DNA from: Vibrio scophthalmi LMG 19158
GTDB taxonomy: Bacteria; Pseudomonadota; Gammaproteobacteria; Enterobacterales; Vibrionaceae
Assembly: GCF_000222585.1 (NCBI RefSeq)
Contig: NZ_AFWE01000072.1
Span: 1 to 43,675, forward strand
DNA: 43,675 nucleotides
Reading direction: 5' to 3'
Below, in pieces: positions 17,347 through 26,844 of the stretch (its first letter is position 1; each line of letters starts with the position of its first letter). Both the position numbers and the translations under genes were made by a program. Below the pieces are notes generated by a model. The model saw only the letters and a list, made by a program, of their open reading frames with translations, ran no database searches and was not told the DNA's origin.

Positions 17347-19929
17347 ATGTACATGAGCACAGATGAGGTTCGTAACGCGTTCCTTAAGTTCTTTGAGAGC
17401 AAAGGACACCAAATCGTAGAAAGTTCATCGTTAGTACCGCATAACGACCCAACCCTGCTTTTCACTAACGCAGGTATGAACCAATTTAAAGATTGTTTCT
17501 TAGGTTTAGAAAAACGCGCCTACACTCGAGCGACTACGGCTCAACGCTGTGTACGTGCTGGTGGTAAACACAACGATCTAGAAAACGTTGGTTTTACTGC
17601 TCGCCACCACACTTTCTTTGAAATGCTAGGTAACTTTAGTTTTGGTGATTACTTCAAAGAAGACGCGATTGCGTTTGCTTGGGAATTCCTGACTGAAACC
17701 CTTCAGCTACCAAAAGATCGTCTATTGGTGACTATTTACGAAACCGATGATGAAGCCTTTGACATCTGGAACCAGAAAGTTGGTATTCCTGCCGATCGTA
17801 TTATTCGTATCGGCGACAAGAAAGGTGGTAAGCCATTTGAGTCAGATAACTTCTGGCAAATGGGTGATACTGGTCCTTGTGGCCCATGTACTGAAATCTT
17901 CTACGATCACGGTGATCACATTTGGGGTGGCCGTCCAGGTACGCCTGAAGAAGATGGCGACCGCTTCATCGAGATCTGGAATAACGTATTCATGCAGTTC
18001 AACCGTCAAGCTGACGGCACAATGGAACCGCTACCAAAACCATCGGTTGATACCGGTATGGGTATTGAGCGTATTTCTGCAATCATGCAGGGCGTTCATT
18101 CAAACTACGAAATCGACGTATTCCAAGCATTGATTAAAGCAACGGCTGAACTGATTGGTTGTGAAGACCTTTCTAACCAATCGCTACGTGTTATTGCTGA
18201 CCACATCCGTTCATGTTCATTCCTGATCGTTGATGGCGTAATGCCTTCAAATGAAGGTCGTGGCTACGTACTGCGTCGTATTATTCGTCGTGCCGTTCGT
18301 CACGGTAACAAGATTGGCGCACAAGGTGTGTTCTTCCACAAACTGGTTGGTGTACTTGCTGAGATTATGGGTACGGCTGGTGAAGAACTGAAACGTCAAC
18401 AAGCGTTGGTTGAGAAAGTACTGCGTATCGAAGAAGAGAACTTCGGACGCACTCTTGAACGTGGCATGGCAATTCTAAACGAAGCGTTAGATAACCTTGA
18501 CGGTAGCGTACTAGACGGTGAAACCGTATTTAAACTTTACGATACTTATGGCTTCCCAGCTGACCTGACTAACGACGTTGCACGTGAACGTGAATTCGCG
18601 ATTGACGAAGAAGGTTTTGAAAAAGCGATGGAAGAGCAGCGTCAACGTGCTCGTGAAGCAGGCCAATTCGGTACTGACTACAACGCGGCAATTAAGACTG
18701 ACGTTGAAACAGAATTCTCTGGTTACACTGGCACTGAAGGTGAAAGTGTCATCGCGGCATTGTTTGTTGAAGGCAATGAAGTGGATTCACTGTCGGCAGG
18801 TGACAAAGCGATCATCATTCTTGAAGAGACGCCATTCTACGCAGAATCAGGCGGTCAATCAGGTGATGCAGGTGTACTGAAAACTGAATCAGGTTTGTTC
18901 ACTGTTGAAGATACGCAAAAGCTAGGCAATGCGATCGCTCACCACGGCGTATTGGCAGAAGGCGTGTTCGCTAAAGGCGATAAAGCGCATGCGATGGTTG
19001 ATGCGGTTCGTCGTACAGCGATTACATTAAACCACTCTGCTACGCACCTATTACACGCAGCGCTACGCAAAGTGTTGGGTGAGCACGTAACGCAGAAAGG
19101 CTCACTAGTAAAAGCAGACAACCTACGTTTTGACTTTTCACACCTTGAAGGTGTAACCGCGGCAGAGCTTAAAGAAGTTGAGCGTATCGTGAATGCGCAA
19201 GTACGTCGCAACCACGACATTGAAACCAATGTAATGGATATTGAGTCTGCGAAACAAAAAGGCGCAATGGCATTGTTTGGTGAGAAGTACGATGACGAAG
19301 TTCGTGTACTTTCAATGGGTGAGTTTTCAACTGAGCTTTGTGGTGGTATCCACGCGGCTAACACAGGTGACATCGGCCTATTCAAGATCACCTCTGAAGG
19401 TGGTATTGCAGCAGGTATCCGCCGTATTGAAGCGGTCACTGGTGAAGCGGCTCTGGATGTGATCGAAGCGCAAACGGCTAAATACGAAGAAAAACTGGCA
19501 GAAGCAGCAAACAAAGCGAAATCGCTAGAGAAAGAAATTCAACAGTTGAAAGACAAGTTGGCTTCTCAAGCAAGCGCAAGCTTAACTGACCAAGTGAAAG
19601 ACATCGCTGGTGTGAAAGTATTGATTGCTCAGCTAGATGGTGCTGACAACAAAGCACTGCGTGGCATGGTTGATGAACTGAAAAACCAAATGGGCAGTGG
19701 CATCATTATGTTGGGTAACGTTGCTGATGATAAAGTTGGCTTGATTGCCGGTGTAACCAAAGATTTAGTCGGTAAAGTAAAAGCGGGCGAATTAGTTAAC
19801 ATGGTTGCACAGCAAGTTGGCGGTAAAGGCGGCGGTCGTCCTGATATGGCGCAAGCGGGTGGTACTGATGCTGCGGCTCTACCAGCGGCACTAGCGACAG
19901 TCGATGCTTGGATTGCAGAGCGACTATAA
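17347..19929 (+). CDS. alaS: Alanyl-tRNA synthetase
   Basis: AlaRS charges tRNA-Ala and clears mischarged Ser/Gly. The ATG at 17347 has AGGAAG six bases upstream and yields 860 residues beginning [21 protein letters not shown], the Vibrio form I remember; in-frame residues from 17290 are rejected. The order is the class II catalytic core (residues 1 to about 450, with NAGMNQFKD and [22 protein letters not shown]), the editing domain with metal ligands HSATH and CGGIH, a coiled-coil linker (about 720-760) and the C-Ala domain with a glycine-rich [15 protein letters not shown]. It lies between recA and lysC and ends in its own terminator. Confidence 0.98.
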   Translation: MYMSTDEVRNAFLKFFESKGHQIVESSSLVPHNDPTLLFTNAGMNQFKDCFLGLEKRAYTRATTAQRCVRAGGKHNDLENVGFTARHHTFFEMLGNFSFGDYFKEDAIAFAWEFLTETLQLPKDRLLVTIYETDDEAFDIWNQKVGIPADRIIRIGDKKGGKPFESDNFWQMGDTGPCGPCTEIFYDHGDHIWGGRPGTPEEDGDRFIEIWNNVFMQFNRQADGTMEPLPKPSVDTGMGIERISAIMQGVHSNYEIDVFQALIKATAELIGCEDLSNQSLRVIADHIRSCSFLIVDGVMPSNEGRGYVLRRIIRRAVRHGNKIGAQGVFFHKLVGVLAEIMGTAGEELKRQQALVEKVLRIEEENFGRTLERGMAILNEALDNLDGSVLDGETVFKLYDTYGFPADLTNDVAREREFAIDEEGFEKAMEEQRQRAREAGQFGTDYNAAIKTDVETEFSGYTGTEGESVIAALFVEGNEVDSLSAGDKAIIILEETPFYAESGGQSGDAGVLKTESGLFTVEDTQKLGNAIAHHGVLAEGVFAKGDKAHAMVDAVRRTAITLNHSATHLLHAALRKVLGEHVTQKGSLVKADNLRFDFSHLEGVTAAELKEVERIVNAQVRRNHDIETNVMDIESAKQKGAMALFGEKYDDEVRVLSMGEFSTELCGGIHAANTGDIGLFKITSEGGIAAGIRRIEAVTGEAALDVIEAQTAKYEEKLAEAANKAKSLEKEIQQLKDKLASQASASLTDQVKDIAGVKVLIAQLDGADNKALRGMVDELKNQMGSGIIMLGNVADDKVGLIAGVTKDLVGKVKAGELVNMVAQQVGGKGGGRPDMAQAGGTDAAALPAALATVDAWIAERL

Positions 19930-19946
19930 ACCATAAAATTGAAATC

Positions 19947-19978
19947 AACGCTCAACCAATTGGTTGAGCGTTTTTTTT
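19947..19978 (+). terminator. Rho-independent terminator of alaS
   Basis: AACGCTCAACCA (19947-19958) and TGGTTGAGCGTT (19961-19972) form a perfect 12-pair stem, followed by a T-run to 19978. Confidence 0.93.
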
Positions 19979-20080
19979 GTAGTGAGTAGAGATTAGAATT
20001 TAATTCTCACCGATTGAATCGCCGTTTGTTATCTCGGACAAATGGCACAGTGAACTCGGTTCTTAGGAAGGTGAAGGCTG

Positions 20081-21271
20081 GTGAAAAAGCCCCTGATTGT
20101 GCAAAAGTTTGGTGGAACCTCTGTCGGTTCAATCGAAAGAATTCACGCAGTTGCAGAACACATAATCAATAGTAAAAAACAAGGCTATCAGGTCGTTGTG
20201 GTTGTCTCGGCGATGTCTGGAGAAACCAACCGACTAATGAGCTTAGCTAAGCAGGTGGATGTTGTGCCTGCGGCGAGAGAGTTAGACGTTCTATTGGCTG
20301 CTGGTGAGCAGATGTCGATGGCACTGTTAGCTATGACGCTTAATAAACTTGGGCATGCTGCTGCTTCGTTGACGGGCGTACAAGCCAAGATCACGACGGA
20401 TAATCGCCATAATGATGCCACGATTAGCCATATTGATGCTGGGCCGATTTTGGAACTGTTAGCACAAGAGCAAATTGTAATTGTCGCAGGGTTTCAAGGT
20501 GTCACAAAGCAGGGCGATATTACCACGTTGGGCCGTGGCGGCTCAGATACCACCGCTGTCACGCTCGCGGGGGCGCTTAATGCACAAGAGTGCCAGATTT
20601 TTACCGACGTGGATGGTGTCTATAGTTGCGACCCAAGAGTGGTCCCACAAGCGCAGCGAATGCCGATAATTGATTTTCCTTCTATGGAGTGCATGGCACG
20701 TCATGGGGCGAAGGTGCTACACCTACCTTCCGTACAATATGCATGGCAACATCAAGTGCCTTTGCGAGTGTTATCGAGCTTTGATCTCAATAGTGGCACG
20801 CTGGTGAAAGGTGAGAATTGTCATCGCCCGATGAGTGGCTTAGCTATTTTACGTGATATGTGTCTGATTCACATAGAGAGTGAACGTATTTTAAATGTGC
20901 AAAAACAGTGTCAATTGTTAGGGATTACGATCGGTAATGTGATCGAACATCCAGAATGGTCAGCCATAGTGATAAAACAGGATGATTACACTAAGCTTGA
21001 GCTAGCGTTCCAGCAAAAAATTAGTAATAGTGAACCTATCGGTTTGTTAACTATGGTTGGATTGCAAGCTGAACGATCAGCCGAGCGTTCTTGCCAGTTG
21101 CTCGCTGCACAAAGTATCAAAACGATCCATGTTGCATCAGATGGGCTGTCGATTACTTTGGCTATATCGCCTGAGAGTATCGACAAAGCAGCCAACATAT
21201 TGCACCATGCTCATATTGCTTCCAGTGAAGCACTCGTTTGCCTACAAAAACATGCCTCGTTAAACGAATAA
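20081..21271 (+). CDS. lysC: Aspartate kinase (monofunctional)
   Basis: The enzyme phosphorylates aspartate, the first step to lysine, threonine, methionine and diaminopimelate. The 396-residue protein begins with the kinase signature VQKFGGTSVGS, has the GRGGSDTTA motif of the amino-acid kinase fold near residue 150 and the TDVDGVYSCDPR loop, and ends in a tandem ACT region from about 260 that usually gives feedback control by the end amino acid. There is no homoserine dehydrogenase domain. The start is GTG with AGGAAGG nine bases upstream. Which amino acid inhibits it cannot be read from sequence. It lies between alaS and csrA. Confidence 0.92.
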   Translation: MKKPLIVQKFGGTSVGSIERIHAVAEHIINSKKQGYQVVVVVSAMSGETNRLMSLAKQVDVVPAARELDVLLAAGEQMSMALLAMTLNKLGHAAASLTGVQAKITTDNRHNDATISHIDAGPILELLAQEQIVIVAGFQGVTKQGDITTLGRGGSDTTAVTLAGALNAQECQIFTDVDGVYSCDPRVVPQAQRMPIIDFPSMECMARHGAKVLHLPSVQYAWQHQVPLRVLSSFDLNSGTLVKGENCHRPMSGLAILRDMCLIHIESERILNVQKQCQLLGITIGNVIEHPEWSAIVIKQDDYTKLELAFQQKISNSEPIGLLTMVGLQAERSAERSCQLLAAQSIKTIHVASDGLSITLAISPESIDKAANILHHAHIASSEALVCLQKHASLNE

Positions 21272-21347
21272 AGTTTACGAAAATATAACTTTTGTTGGAT
21301 AATAGCTTCGTAGCAAGATTTTTAAGAGATTACTCAAGGAGCACAGA

Positions 21348-21545
21348 ATGCTAATTTTAACTCGCCGTGTTGGTGAAACTCTAATGATTGGTGATGAAGT
21401 CACCGTAACTGTACTAGGTGTTAAAGGTAACCAAGTACGTATCGGTGTTAATGCTCCGAAAGAAGTGTCTGTTCACCGTGAAGAGATCTACATGCGTATT
21501 CAGGCAGAAAAAGGTAATAGTGCCCCAACTTCAGGCAACTTCTAA
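21348..21545 (+). CDS. csrA: Carbon storage regulator CsrA (RNA-binding)
   Basis: CsrA is a dimeric post-transcriptional regulator that binds GGA motifs in leader hairpins, blocking ribosomes or changing mRNA stability. The 65-residue protein starts [16 protein letters not shown] and contains VSVHREEIY, with the RNA-contacting residues around L4 and R44. AAGGAG lies seven bases before the ATG. Its position between lysC and the tRNA cluster matches the E. coli alaS-csrA-serV-argV order. Regulation of csrA itself is not visible. Confidence 0.97.
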   Translation: MLILTRRVGETLMIGDEVTVTVLGVKGNQVRIGVNAPKEVSVHREEIYMRIQAEKGNSAPTSGNF

Positions 21546-21553
21546 TTACTTTA

Positions 21554-21582
21554 AAAAAGCTGGCATTGCGTCAGCTTTTTTT
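21554..21582 (+). terminator. Rho-independent terminator of csrA
   Basis: AAAAAGCTGGC and GTCAGCTTTTT pair around an ATTGC loop, followed by further T to 21582. Confidence 0.88.
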
Positions 21583-21685
21583 GTGAATAAAAGCAGTTAT
21601 TTGTTCGTGCAAGCTCGAATAAACACCGCTTTGATTAAATAGCCAACGGTTGAATGACTTTTTGCTATTTTTACCAAGAAAATGT

Positions 21686-21713
21686 TTGACATATTTTTGG
21701 TAAATCGTAATAT
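21686..21713 (+). promoter_or_regulatory. Promoter of the tRNA-Ser/tRNA-Arg cluster
   Basis: A consensus TTGACA (21686-21691) is spaced 16 bases from TAATAT (21708-21713), about 16 bases before the mature tRNA-Ser 5' end. Confidence 0.65.
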
Positions 21714-21728
21714 GTGCCTCCGCAAGAC

Positions 21729-21821
21729 GGTGAGGTGGCCGAGAGGCTGAAGGCGCTCCCCTGCTAAGGGAGTATACGGCTTAATACCGTATCGAGGGTT
21801 CGAATCCCTCCTTCACCGCCA
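21729..21821 (+). tRNA. tRNA-Ser(GCU)
   Basis: A 93-base class II tRNA with encoded CCA. The acceptor pairs GGTGAGG with CTTCACC (discriminator G). The anticodon loop CTGCTAA carries GCT, reading AGC/AGU. A long variable arm (TACGGC...CCGTA type) and a GTTCGAATC T-loop are present. Confidence 0.97.
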
Positions 21822-21890
21822 TTCTTGCACGGTTCTTCGGAACCAAATTAGCGTTGAAATTTTTCCATTGGAAAAAGAGTAAAAAAATGT

Positions 21891-21967
21891 GCGCTCTTAG
21901 CTCAGCTGGATAGAGTACCTGGCTACGAACCAGGCGGTCGGAGGTTCGAATCCTCCAGGGCGCACCA
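21891..21967 (+). tRNA. tRNA-Arg(ACG), copy 1
   Basis: A 77-base tRNA with encoded CCA. Acceptor GCGCTCT pairs with AGGGCGC (one G-T pair), and the anticodon loop CTACGAA carries ACG, whose A34 is normally edited to inosine by TadA. It is identical to the second copy. Confidence 0.97.
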
Positions 21968-21974
21968 CTTTTTA

Positions 21975-22029
21975 AGGGTTATCATTAACCCTGTTGTTGA
22001 TAGCGAGTTCTAACGAACTATTGATAACG
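21975..22029 (+). repeat. Structured spacer between the two tRNA-Arg genes
   Basis: AGGGTTA/TAACCCT (21975-21992) and AGTTC/GAACT (22006-22019) form two short perfect hairpins. TTGATAGCG (21997-22005) recurs as TTGATAACG (22021-22029). These may guide processing of the tRNA precursor. Confidence 0.55.
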
Positions 22030-22037
22030 AAACCCGT

Positions 22038-22114
22038 GCGCTCTTAGCTCAGCTGGATAGAGTACCTGGCTACGAACCAGGCGGTCGGAGGTTCGAATCC
22101 TCCAGGGCGCACCA
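22038..22114 (+). tRNA. tRNA-Arg(ACG), copy 2
   Basis: Base-for-base the same 77-base tRNA as copy 1, 70 bases downstream, with encoded CCA. It is the last gene of the tRNA transcript and is followed by a terminator. Confidence 0.97.
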
Positions 22115-22120
22115 CCTTCT

Positions 22121-22149
22121 AAAGCCTCGCAGAAATGCGAGGCTTTTTT
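22121..22149 (+). terminator. Rho-independent terminator of the tRNA cluster
   Basis: AAAGCCTCGCA (22121-22131) pairs perfectly with TGCGAGGCTTT (22136-22146), followed by more T. Confidence 0.92.
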
Positions 22150-22379
22150 ATTAACAAAATTTTATCATTTCGTTCACTCTTCCTATACAACTTATTGTTT
22201 TGAAAGTATTTATTTCAGAATTTTTAAGCCTATCGCAGCAAGTATTCGCTAATTGGAATAACGTTAGATAATAAGTAGTTATTTATTCTTTTTGACGGAT
22301 ATATTTCAGCTTTATGTGACTTGTGTGACGAATATTTCCCTAGAAATGTGCTTTATCGTTAAGACTGCTTTAAACAAAA

Positions 22380-22407
22380 TTGACAAACTTTAACCAATCG
22401 AGATAAT
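22380..22407 (+). promoter_or_regulatory. Promoter of the oadGAB operon
   Basis: Consensus TTGACA (22380-22385) and GATAAT (22402-22407) are spaced by 16 bases, about 145 bases before oadG. The upstream 22150-22379 is AT-rich with no gene visible; TGTGACTTGTGTGACG near 22315 has two TGTGAC repeats but not a CRP palindrome. Confidence 0.7.
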
Positions 22408-22417
22408 CCTAGACCTC

Positions 22418-22545
22418 TTGTCGGGATCAATGAATGTATCTTTCGACAATTGATAGCACGCAATAGGTGCTTAGTTGCATAAGCAGTAAGGTTCGATACC
22501 GCCCAAGACACTGTTTAGGCTATTGTCAGGATGACAAAGAAAGGA
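22418..22545 (+). promoter_or_regulatory. Structured oadG leader, with a GGA-loop hairpin next to the ribosome binding site
   Basis: Three stems can be drawn. TTGTCGGGA (22418-22426) pairs with TTTCGACAA (22441-22449); AGCAC with GTGCT (22455-22471); and TTGTCA with TGACAA (22523-22537). The last stem is perfect and its three-base loop is exactly GGA. A second GGA is the oadG Shine-Dalgarno a few bases on. This is the arrangement bound by CsrA in known targets; CsrA binding is inferred. Confidence 0.5.
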
Positions 22546-22551
22546 CGCTAA

Positions 22552-22806
22552 ATGGACACTATTGGAAGCCAACTATTAGATGCTGCCACTCTCATGCTAA
22601 CGGGAATGTCGGTGGTATTTATTTTCCTCACAATTCTCGTATATCTCGTTCGGTTAATGTCTAGATTAGTACCGGAAGAGGTGCCTGAGCCGATCTCTAC
22701 CCCCAAACAAAATAAAAAAGTTCAATCATCTTCAGCTGTAAGCCCACAGGTAGTAGCGGCAATTTCCGCTGCGGTACACCAGTACCGTACCTCGACCGCG
22801 AAATAG
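22552..22806 (+). CDS. oadG: Oxaloacetate decarboxylase gamma subunit
   Basis: OadG is the small membrane-anchored subunit that holds the alpha subunit to the beta subunit and stimulates decarboxylation. The 84-residue protein has one N-terminal membrane helix (about 13-36, LMLTGMSVVFIFLTILVYLV), a linker rich in proline and charged residues, and a C-terminal SPQVVAAISAAVHQYR motif typical of OadG/MmdD subunits. AAAGGA precedes the ATG. It is the first gene of oadGAB, 25 bases before oadA. Confidence 0.93.
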   Translation: MDTIGSQLLDAATLMLTGMSVVFIFLTILVYLVRLMSRLVPEEVPEPISTPKQNKKVQSSSAVSPQVVAAISAAVHQYRTSTAK

Positions 22807-22831
22807 CATAAAAAGGATTTAAAAGGAGTTA

Positions 22832-24616
22832 ATGAGCATGTCTAAACCACTAGCTTTAACCGATGTGGTACTTCGTGACGCCCATCAATCGTTATTTGCA
22901 ACGCGTATGCGCATTGAAGATATGTTACCGATTGCCGCTGAGCTGGATAAAATTGGTTACTGGTCTTTGGAAACTTGGGGTGGAGCTACGTTTGATGCGT
23001 GTATCCGTTTCTTGGGTGAAGATCCATGGGAGCGTTTGCGCGAACTGAAAAAAGCGATGCCAAACACCCCGATGCAAATGTTACTGCGTGGCCAAAACCT
23101 TTTAGGTTATCGCCACTATGCTGATGACGTGGTTGAAAAGTTTGTTGAACGCGCACATGCCAACGGCATGGATGTCTTCCGTATCTTTGATGCGATGAAT
23201 GATGTACGTAACTTCCAGAAAGCAGTCAAAGCGACGGTAGACGTTGGTGCGCATGCTCAAGGCACGCTCTCTTACACGACGAGCCCTGTTCACACGATTG
23301 AGACTTGGGTTGACCTTGCTAAGCGCTTAGAAGATCTTGGTTGTCACTCACTATGCATTAAAGATATGTCTGGTCTACTGCGTCCTTATGAAGCGGAAGA
23401 GTTGATTACACGTATTAAAGCTTCTTGTGATGTGCCATTAGCACTCCACTGTCATGCTACCACGGGTCTTTCTACTGCAACTGCTGTTAAAGCTGTGGAA
23501 GCGGGCATTGATATTCTCGATACCGCGATCTCTTCAATGAGCTGTACTTATGGACATACTCCAACAGAAACCGTGGTTGCAATGCTGCAAGGCACAGAGC
23601 GCGACACGAACTTAGATTTAGAGCAGCTTGAGCCTATCGCCGCTTATTTCCGTGAAGTACGTAAAAAATACGCGAAATTTGAAGGCAAAATGAAGGGTGT
23701 TGATTCGCGTATTCTGATTGCTCAAGTACCTGGCGGTATGTTGACCAATATGGAAGCTCAGCTAAAAGAGCAGGGCGCAGCCGATCGTATGGATGAGGTA
23801 CTCGAAGAGATCCCTCGCGTCCGTCAAGATCTTGGTTATATCCCATTGGTAACGCCAACATCGCAAATTGTTGGTACTCAAGCAGTGATCAACGTATTAA
23901 CCGGCGAGCGCTATAAGAGCATCACCAAAGAAACGGCGGGCGTCTTAAAAGGAGAATACGGCGCAGCGCCAGCGGAAGTGAGCGCTGAACTACAAGCGAA
24001 AGTTTTGGATGGTGCAGAGCCTGTTACTTGTCGCCCTGCTGATTTGCTAAAAGCGGAATTACATACGCTGACGGATGATTTATTAGTTAAAGCGAAGGAA
24101 GAGGGTATTTCTCTAGCAGAAGATACCGTCGACGATGTACTGACTTACGCTTTGTTCCCACAAGTGGGCCTCAAATTCCTTAAAAATCGCCATAACCCTG
24201 AAGCTTTCGAGCCTGCACCAGGTAATGAGCCAGCTCCTGTCGCTTCTGTTGCAGCACCCGTTCAAGGTGGAATTGAAACTTACAGCGTTAAAGTTGATGG
24301 CCAAGTGTACGATGTTGAAGTTGGCCCGCAAGGTCAGTTACAGTCGGTCGCGCCAAGTACAGCATCAGCGAAAGCTGCGCCTGCAGCCGCACCCGCTGGG
24401 GATGCAGAAGCGGTACCAGCACCATTAGCCGGTAATATCTTTAAAGTGAATGTACAAAGTGGTTCAGAAGTGGCTGAAGGCGATGTATTACTGATTCTTG
24501 AAGCAATGAAGATGGAAACGGAAGTCCGCGCAGCACGTGGCGGCATCGTACAAGATCTTCATGTTAAAGAAGGTGATTCAGTTGTTGTCGGCTCGCCGCT
24601 ACTAAGCTTAGCGTAA
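22832..24616 (+). CDS. oadA: Oxaloacetate decarboxylase alpha subunit (carboxyltransferase + biotin carrier)
   Basis: OadA transfers the carboxyl group from oxaloacetate to biotin. The 594-residue protein has an N-terminal carboxyltransferase TIM barrel ([18 protein letters not shown]; metal-binding [10 protein letters not shown]), an association domain to about 440, an alanine/proline-rich linker near 500-525, and a C-terminal biotinyl domain with [11 protein letters not shown], whose lysine carries biotin. AAGGAG lies five bases upstream of the ATG. It is cytoplasmic, attached through OadG, and acts in citrate or oxaloacetate breakdown coupled to a sodium gradient. Confidence 0.97.
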   Translation: MSMSKPLALTDVVLRDAHQSLFATRMRIEDMLPIAAELDKIGYWSLETWGGATFDACIRFLGEDPWERLRELKKAMPNTPMQMLLRGQNLLGYRHYADDVVEKFVERAHANGMDVFRIFDAMNDVRNFQKAVKATVDVGAHAQGTLSYTTSPVHTIETWVDLAKRLEDLGCHSLCIKDMSGLLRPYEAEELITRIKASCDVPLALHCHATTGLSTATAVKAVEAGIDILDTAISSMSCTYGHTPTETVVAMLQGTERDTNLDLEQLEPIAAYFREVRKKYAKFEGKMKGVDSRILIAQVPGGMLTNMEAQLKEQGAADRMDEVLEEIPRVRQDLGYIPLVTPTSQIVGTQAVINVLTGERYKSITKETAGVLKGEYGAAPAEVSAELQAKVLDGAEPVTCRPADLLKAELHTLTDDLLVKAKEEGISLAEDTVDDVLTYALFPQVGLKFLKNRHNPEAFEPAPGNEPAPVASVAAPVQGGIETYSVKVDGQVYDVEVGPQGQLQSVAPSTASAKAAPAAAPAGDAEAVPAPLAGNIFKVNVQSGSEVAEGDVLLILEAMKMETEVRAARGGIVQDLHVKEGDSVVVGSPLLSLA

Positions 24617-24625
24617 GGGAGTACC

Positions 24626-25756
24626 ATGGAAGGATTATTGACTCTCTGGGCAGAAACCGGCATTGCTAACTTTGAGTTTGGCCAACTGTGCATGATCGCA
24701 GTTGGTTGTACTCTGCTGTATTTAGCCATTCGTAAGGGGTTTGAACCCTTACTCTTGTTGCCGATTGGTTTCGGTGCCATTTTGGCAAATATCCCTAATG
24801 CTGGCTTTACTGAGCCAGGCGGCATGCTCTACTACATCTACTATTTGGGTATCGATACGGGCATATTCCCGCTGCTGATCTTTATGGGTGTAGGGGCAAT
24901 GACGGACTTTGGTGCGCTGATTGCTAACCCCAAAACCTTATGGCTAGGGGCTGCTGCTCAGTTTGGTATTTTTGCTACCTTATTCGGTGCGATTCTACTT
25001 AACTATATTCCTGGGATGGAATTCACCATGCCAGATGCAGCATCGATTGCCATTATTGGTGGTGCAGATGGCCCAACGGCAATCTTCCTCGCCAGTAAGT
25101 TATCGCCGGATCTGCTTGGTGCAATTGCTGTAGCAGCCTATAGCTATATGGCTCTAGTGCCGATCATTCAACCGCCGATCATGAAGGCATTGACGACTCC
25201 TGAAGAGCGCAAAATCAAAATGGCTCAACTGCGTCACGTAGGGAAAACAGAAAAGATCCTGTTTCCTCTTGCCGTGTTGATGATGACGATTTTGTTCCTA
25301 CCGTCAGCGACACCACTTGTAGGTATGTTCTGTCTTGGTAACTTGATGCGTGAAGCTGGTGTGGTCGATCGTTTGTCTAAGACTGCACAAAACGAGTTAA
25401 TCAATATTGTGACCATTTTCCTTGGTCTCGGTGTTGGCTCAAAGCTGCAAGCGGAAGAGTTTTTGAACTTAGAAACGCTGGGTATCTTAGGCTTAGGTGC
25501 AGTGGCATTTAGTATCGGTACGGCCGGTGGTGTCTTAATGGCGAAACTATTGAATAAGTTCTCCAAAGAAGACATCAACCCATTGATTGGTGCTGCGGGG
25601 GTTTCTGCGGTACCAATGGCGGCGCGTGTGGTCAATAAAGTTGGCCTAGAAGCAAACCCACAAAACTTCCTGCTGATGCACGCGATGGGACCAAACGTTG
25701 CTGGCGTACTTGGCTCGGCGGTAGCGGCGGGTATTTTGTTGGCGCTAGTTGGTTAA
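24626..25756 (+). CDS. oadB: Oxaloacetate decarboxylase beta subunit (Na+ pump)
   Basis: OadB is the integral membrane subunit that decarboxylates carboxybiotin and exports Na+. The 376-residue protein has about nine to eleven membrane segments, with the family motifs [24 protein letters not shown] and [16 protein letters not shown] (the aspartate of GGADGPT is in the sodium path), and the C-terminal [14 protein letters not shown]. It lies nine bases after oadA. The length is shorter than the 430-residue Klebsiella form but usual for Vibrio. Confidence 0.96.
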   Translation: MEGLLTLWAETGIANFEFGQLCMIAVGCTLLYLAIRKGFEPLLLLPIGFGAILANIPNAGFTEPGGMLYYIYYLGIDTGIFPLLIFMGVGAMTDFGALIANPKTLWLGAAAQFGIFATLFGAILLNYIPGMEFTMPDAASIAIIGGADGPTAIFLASKLSPDLLGAIAVAAYSYMALVPIIQPPIMKALTTPEERKIKMAQLRHVGKTEKILFPLAVLMMTILFLPSATPLVGMFCLGNLMREAGVVDRLSKTAQNELINIVTIFLGLGVGSKLQAEEFLNLETLGILGLGAVAFSIGTAGGVLMAKLLNKFSKEDINPLIGAAGVSAVPMAARVVNKVGLEANPQNFLLMHAMGPNVAGVLGSAVAAGILLALVG

Positions 25757-25815
25757 CTTACTCGCTAAGTTGCTGATCATTTAGGTAATAACTTGGTTAA
25801 ATTGCGATCAAGTGG

Positions 25816-25845
25816 TTAACTAAAGCAAAGCAAATGTTATATATT
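25816..25845 (+). promoter_or_regulatory. Possible promoter of the MDR oxidoreductase gene, overlapping the oad terminator region
   Basis: TTAACT (25816-25821) and TATATT (25840-25845) are 18 bases apart. The start would fall inside the oadB terminator stem, so the downstream transcript would escape the terminator. Weak match. Confidence 0.3.
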
Positions 25846-25846
25846 C

Positions 25847-25871
25847 AAGGGATGCTTCGGCATCCCTTTTT
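25847..25871 (+). terminator. Rho-independent terminator of oadGAB
   Basis: AAGGGATGC and GCATCCCTT form a perfect nine-pair stem with a stable TTCG tetraloop, then a T-run. It ends only 22 bases before the next gene. Confidence 0.92.
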
Positions 25872-25893
25872 ACATCAATAAGGACTGGTTGAT

Positions 25894-26844
25894 ATGGAAA
25901 ACAAACAGGTTGTCATCCCACAGTTTGGCGAGCCAGAAGTGCTCAGTATCCGACAAGCTGCAATACCGAGTGCAAAAGCAGGCGAAGTGGTGGTTAAAGT
26001 CGCCTTTGCAGCGGTCAATCCGATTGATGTAAAAACGCGTGCGGGCCTAGGATGGGCTGCCGCACAGAATAAAGATAATCTACCTTGGGTACTCGGTTAC
26101 GATATTTCTGGTGAAGTGTATCAATGTGGTTCGGATGTACAGCAGTTAGAAGTGGGGGATAAAGTGGCGGGCTTTATTGGTTTTCCACTGCAAGGTGGTG
26201 GCTACAGCCAATATGTTACCGTAGCGGAAAGTGCTCTAAGTGCAGTACCAGAATCAGTAACGCTTGAAGCGGCGGCAGCACTACCTCTGGCAGGGCAAAC
26301 CGCGGTACAGGCTCTGGACAAAGCCTCTGTACAAGAAGGAGAGCGAGTATTGATCCTTGCTGGTGCAGGCGGCGTAGGGCATATTGCCGTGCAGTTAGCG
26401 GTCGCAGCCAAAGCGGAAGTGTTTACCACTTGCAGTGAAGCCAATTTAGACTATTTAGCCACATTAGGGGCTCATGCAGTTAATTATCGTTTTTCGCCGG
26501 CCTCTGAACGCGTTGAAGAAGCCGATGTGTTGATTGATCTTGTCGGTGGTGAGGCGGCGTTAGATGCATTGAAGTGCCTTAAAGATGGGGCAAAAGTGGT
26601 AACACTACCCACTTTAAGTGCAGAATTGATCTGTGAAAAAGCGCACTTGCTCGGCTTCGATGCGACGGGAATGTTAGTCGATCCCAACCCTCAGCAATTA
26701 GATACCATGCTTTATATGGTGAGTATCGGTTTGTTGAAAACAGAAATTTATCATATCTACCCAATGGATCAGGTAGTGGAGGCCCATAAACAAATGGAAA
26801 CTGGGCACACACGAGGAAAAATTTTGTTGGATATGCAATGCTAG
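25894..26844 (+). CDS. MDR-family NADPH quinone oxidoreductase-like protein
   Basis: This is a medium-chain dehydrogenase/reductase of 316 residues. The N-terminal GroES-like domain (about 20-120) includes NPIDVKTRAG and LGYDISGEV; a Rossmann domain with AGAGGVGHIAVQLA near 155 binds NAD(P)H. The cysteine/histidine ligands of zinc alcohol dehydrogenases are not in place, so a quinone oxidoreductase-like enzyme is the better call; the true substrate is unknown. AGGA precedes the ATG. Its end overlaps the yqaA start by seven bases, so the two are co-translated. Confidence 0.85.
   Translation: MENKQVVIPQFGEPEVLSIRQAAIPSAKAGEVVVKVAFAAVNPIDVKTRAGLGWAAAQNKDNLPWVLGYDISGEVYQCGSDVQQLEVGDKVAGFIGFPLQGGGYSQYVTVAESALSAVPESVTLEAAAALPLAGQTAVQALDKASVQEGERVLILAGAGGVGHIAVQLAVAAKAEVFTTCSEANLDYLATLGAHAVNYRFSPASERVEEADVLIDLVGGEAALDALKCLKDGAKVVTLPTLSAELICEKAHLLGFDATGMLVDPNPQQLDTMLYMVSIGLLKTEIYHIYPMDQVVEAHKQMETGHTRGKILLDMQC

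Noticed and set aside
18939-19514. Long antisense frame inside alaS (191 residues)
   Set aside because: It mirrors the alaS codon pattern, has serine/alanine-rich low-similarity content and no start context.
22310-22330. CRP site upstream of oadG
   Set aside because: TGTGAC occurs twice as a direct repeat; the inverted TCACA half at the right spacing is missing.
22467-22664. Frame overlapping the oadG leader and start
   Set aside because: It is out of frame with oadG and runs through the leader hairpin; the oadG product is well recognised.
25234-25635. Antisense frame within oadB (133 residues)
   Set aside because: Shadow of the oadB membrane gene; no ribosome binding site and no recognisable domain.
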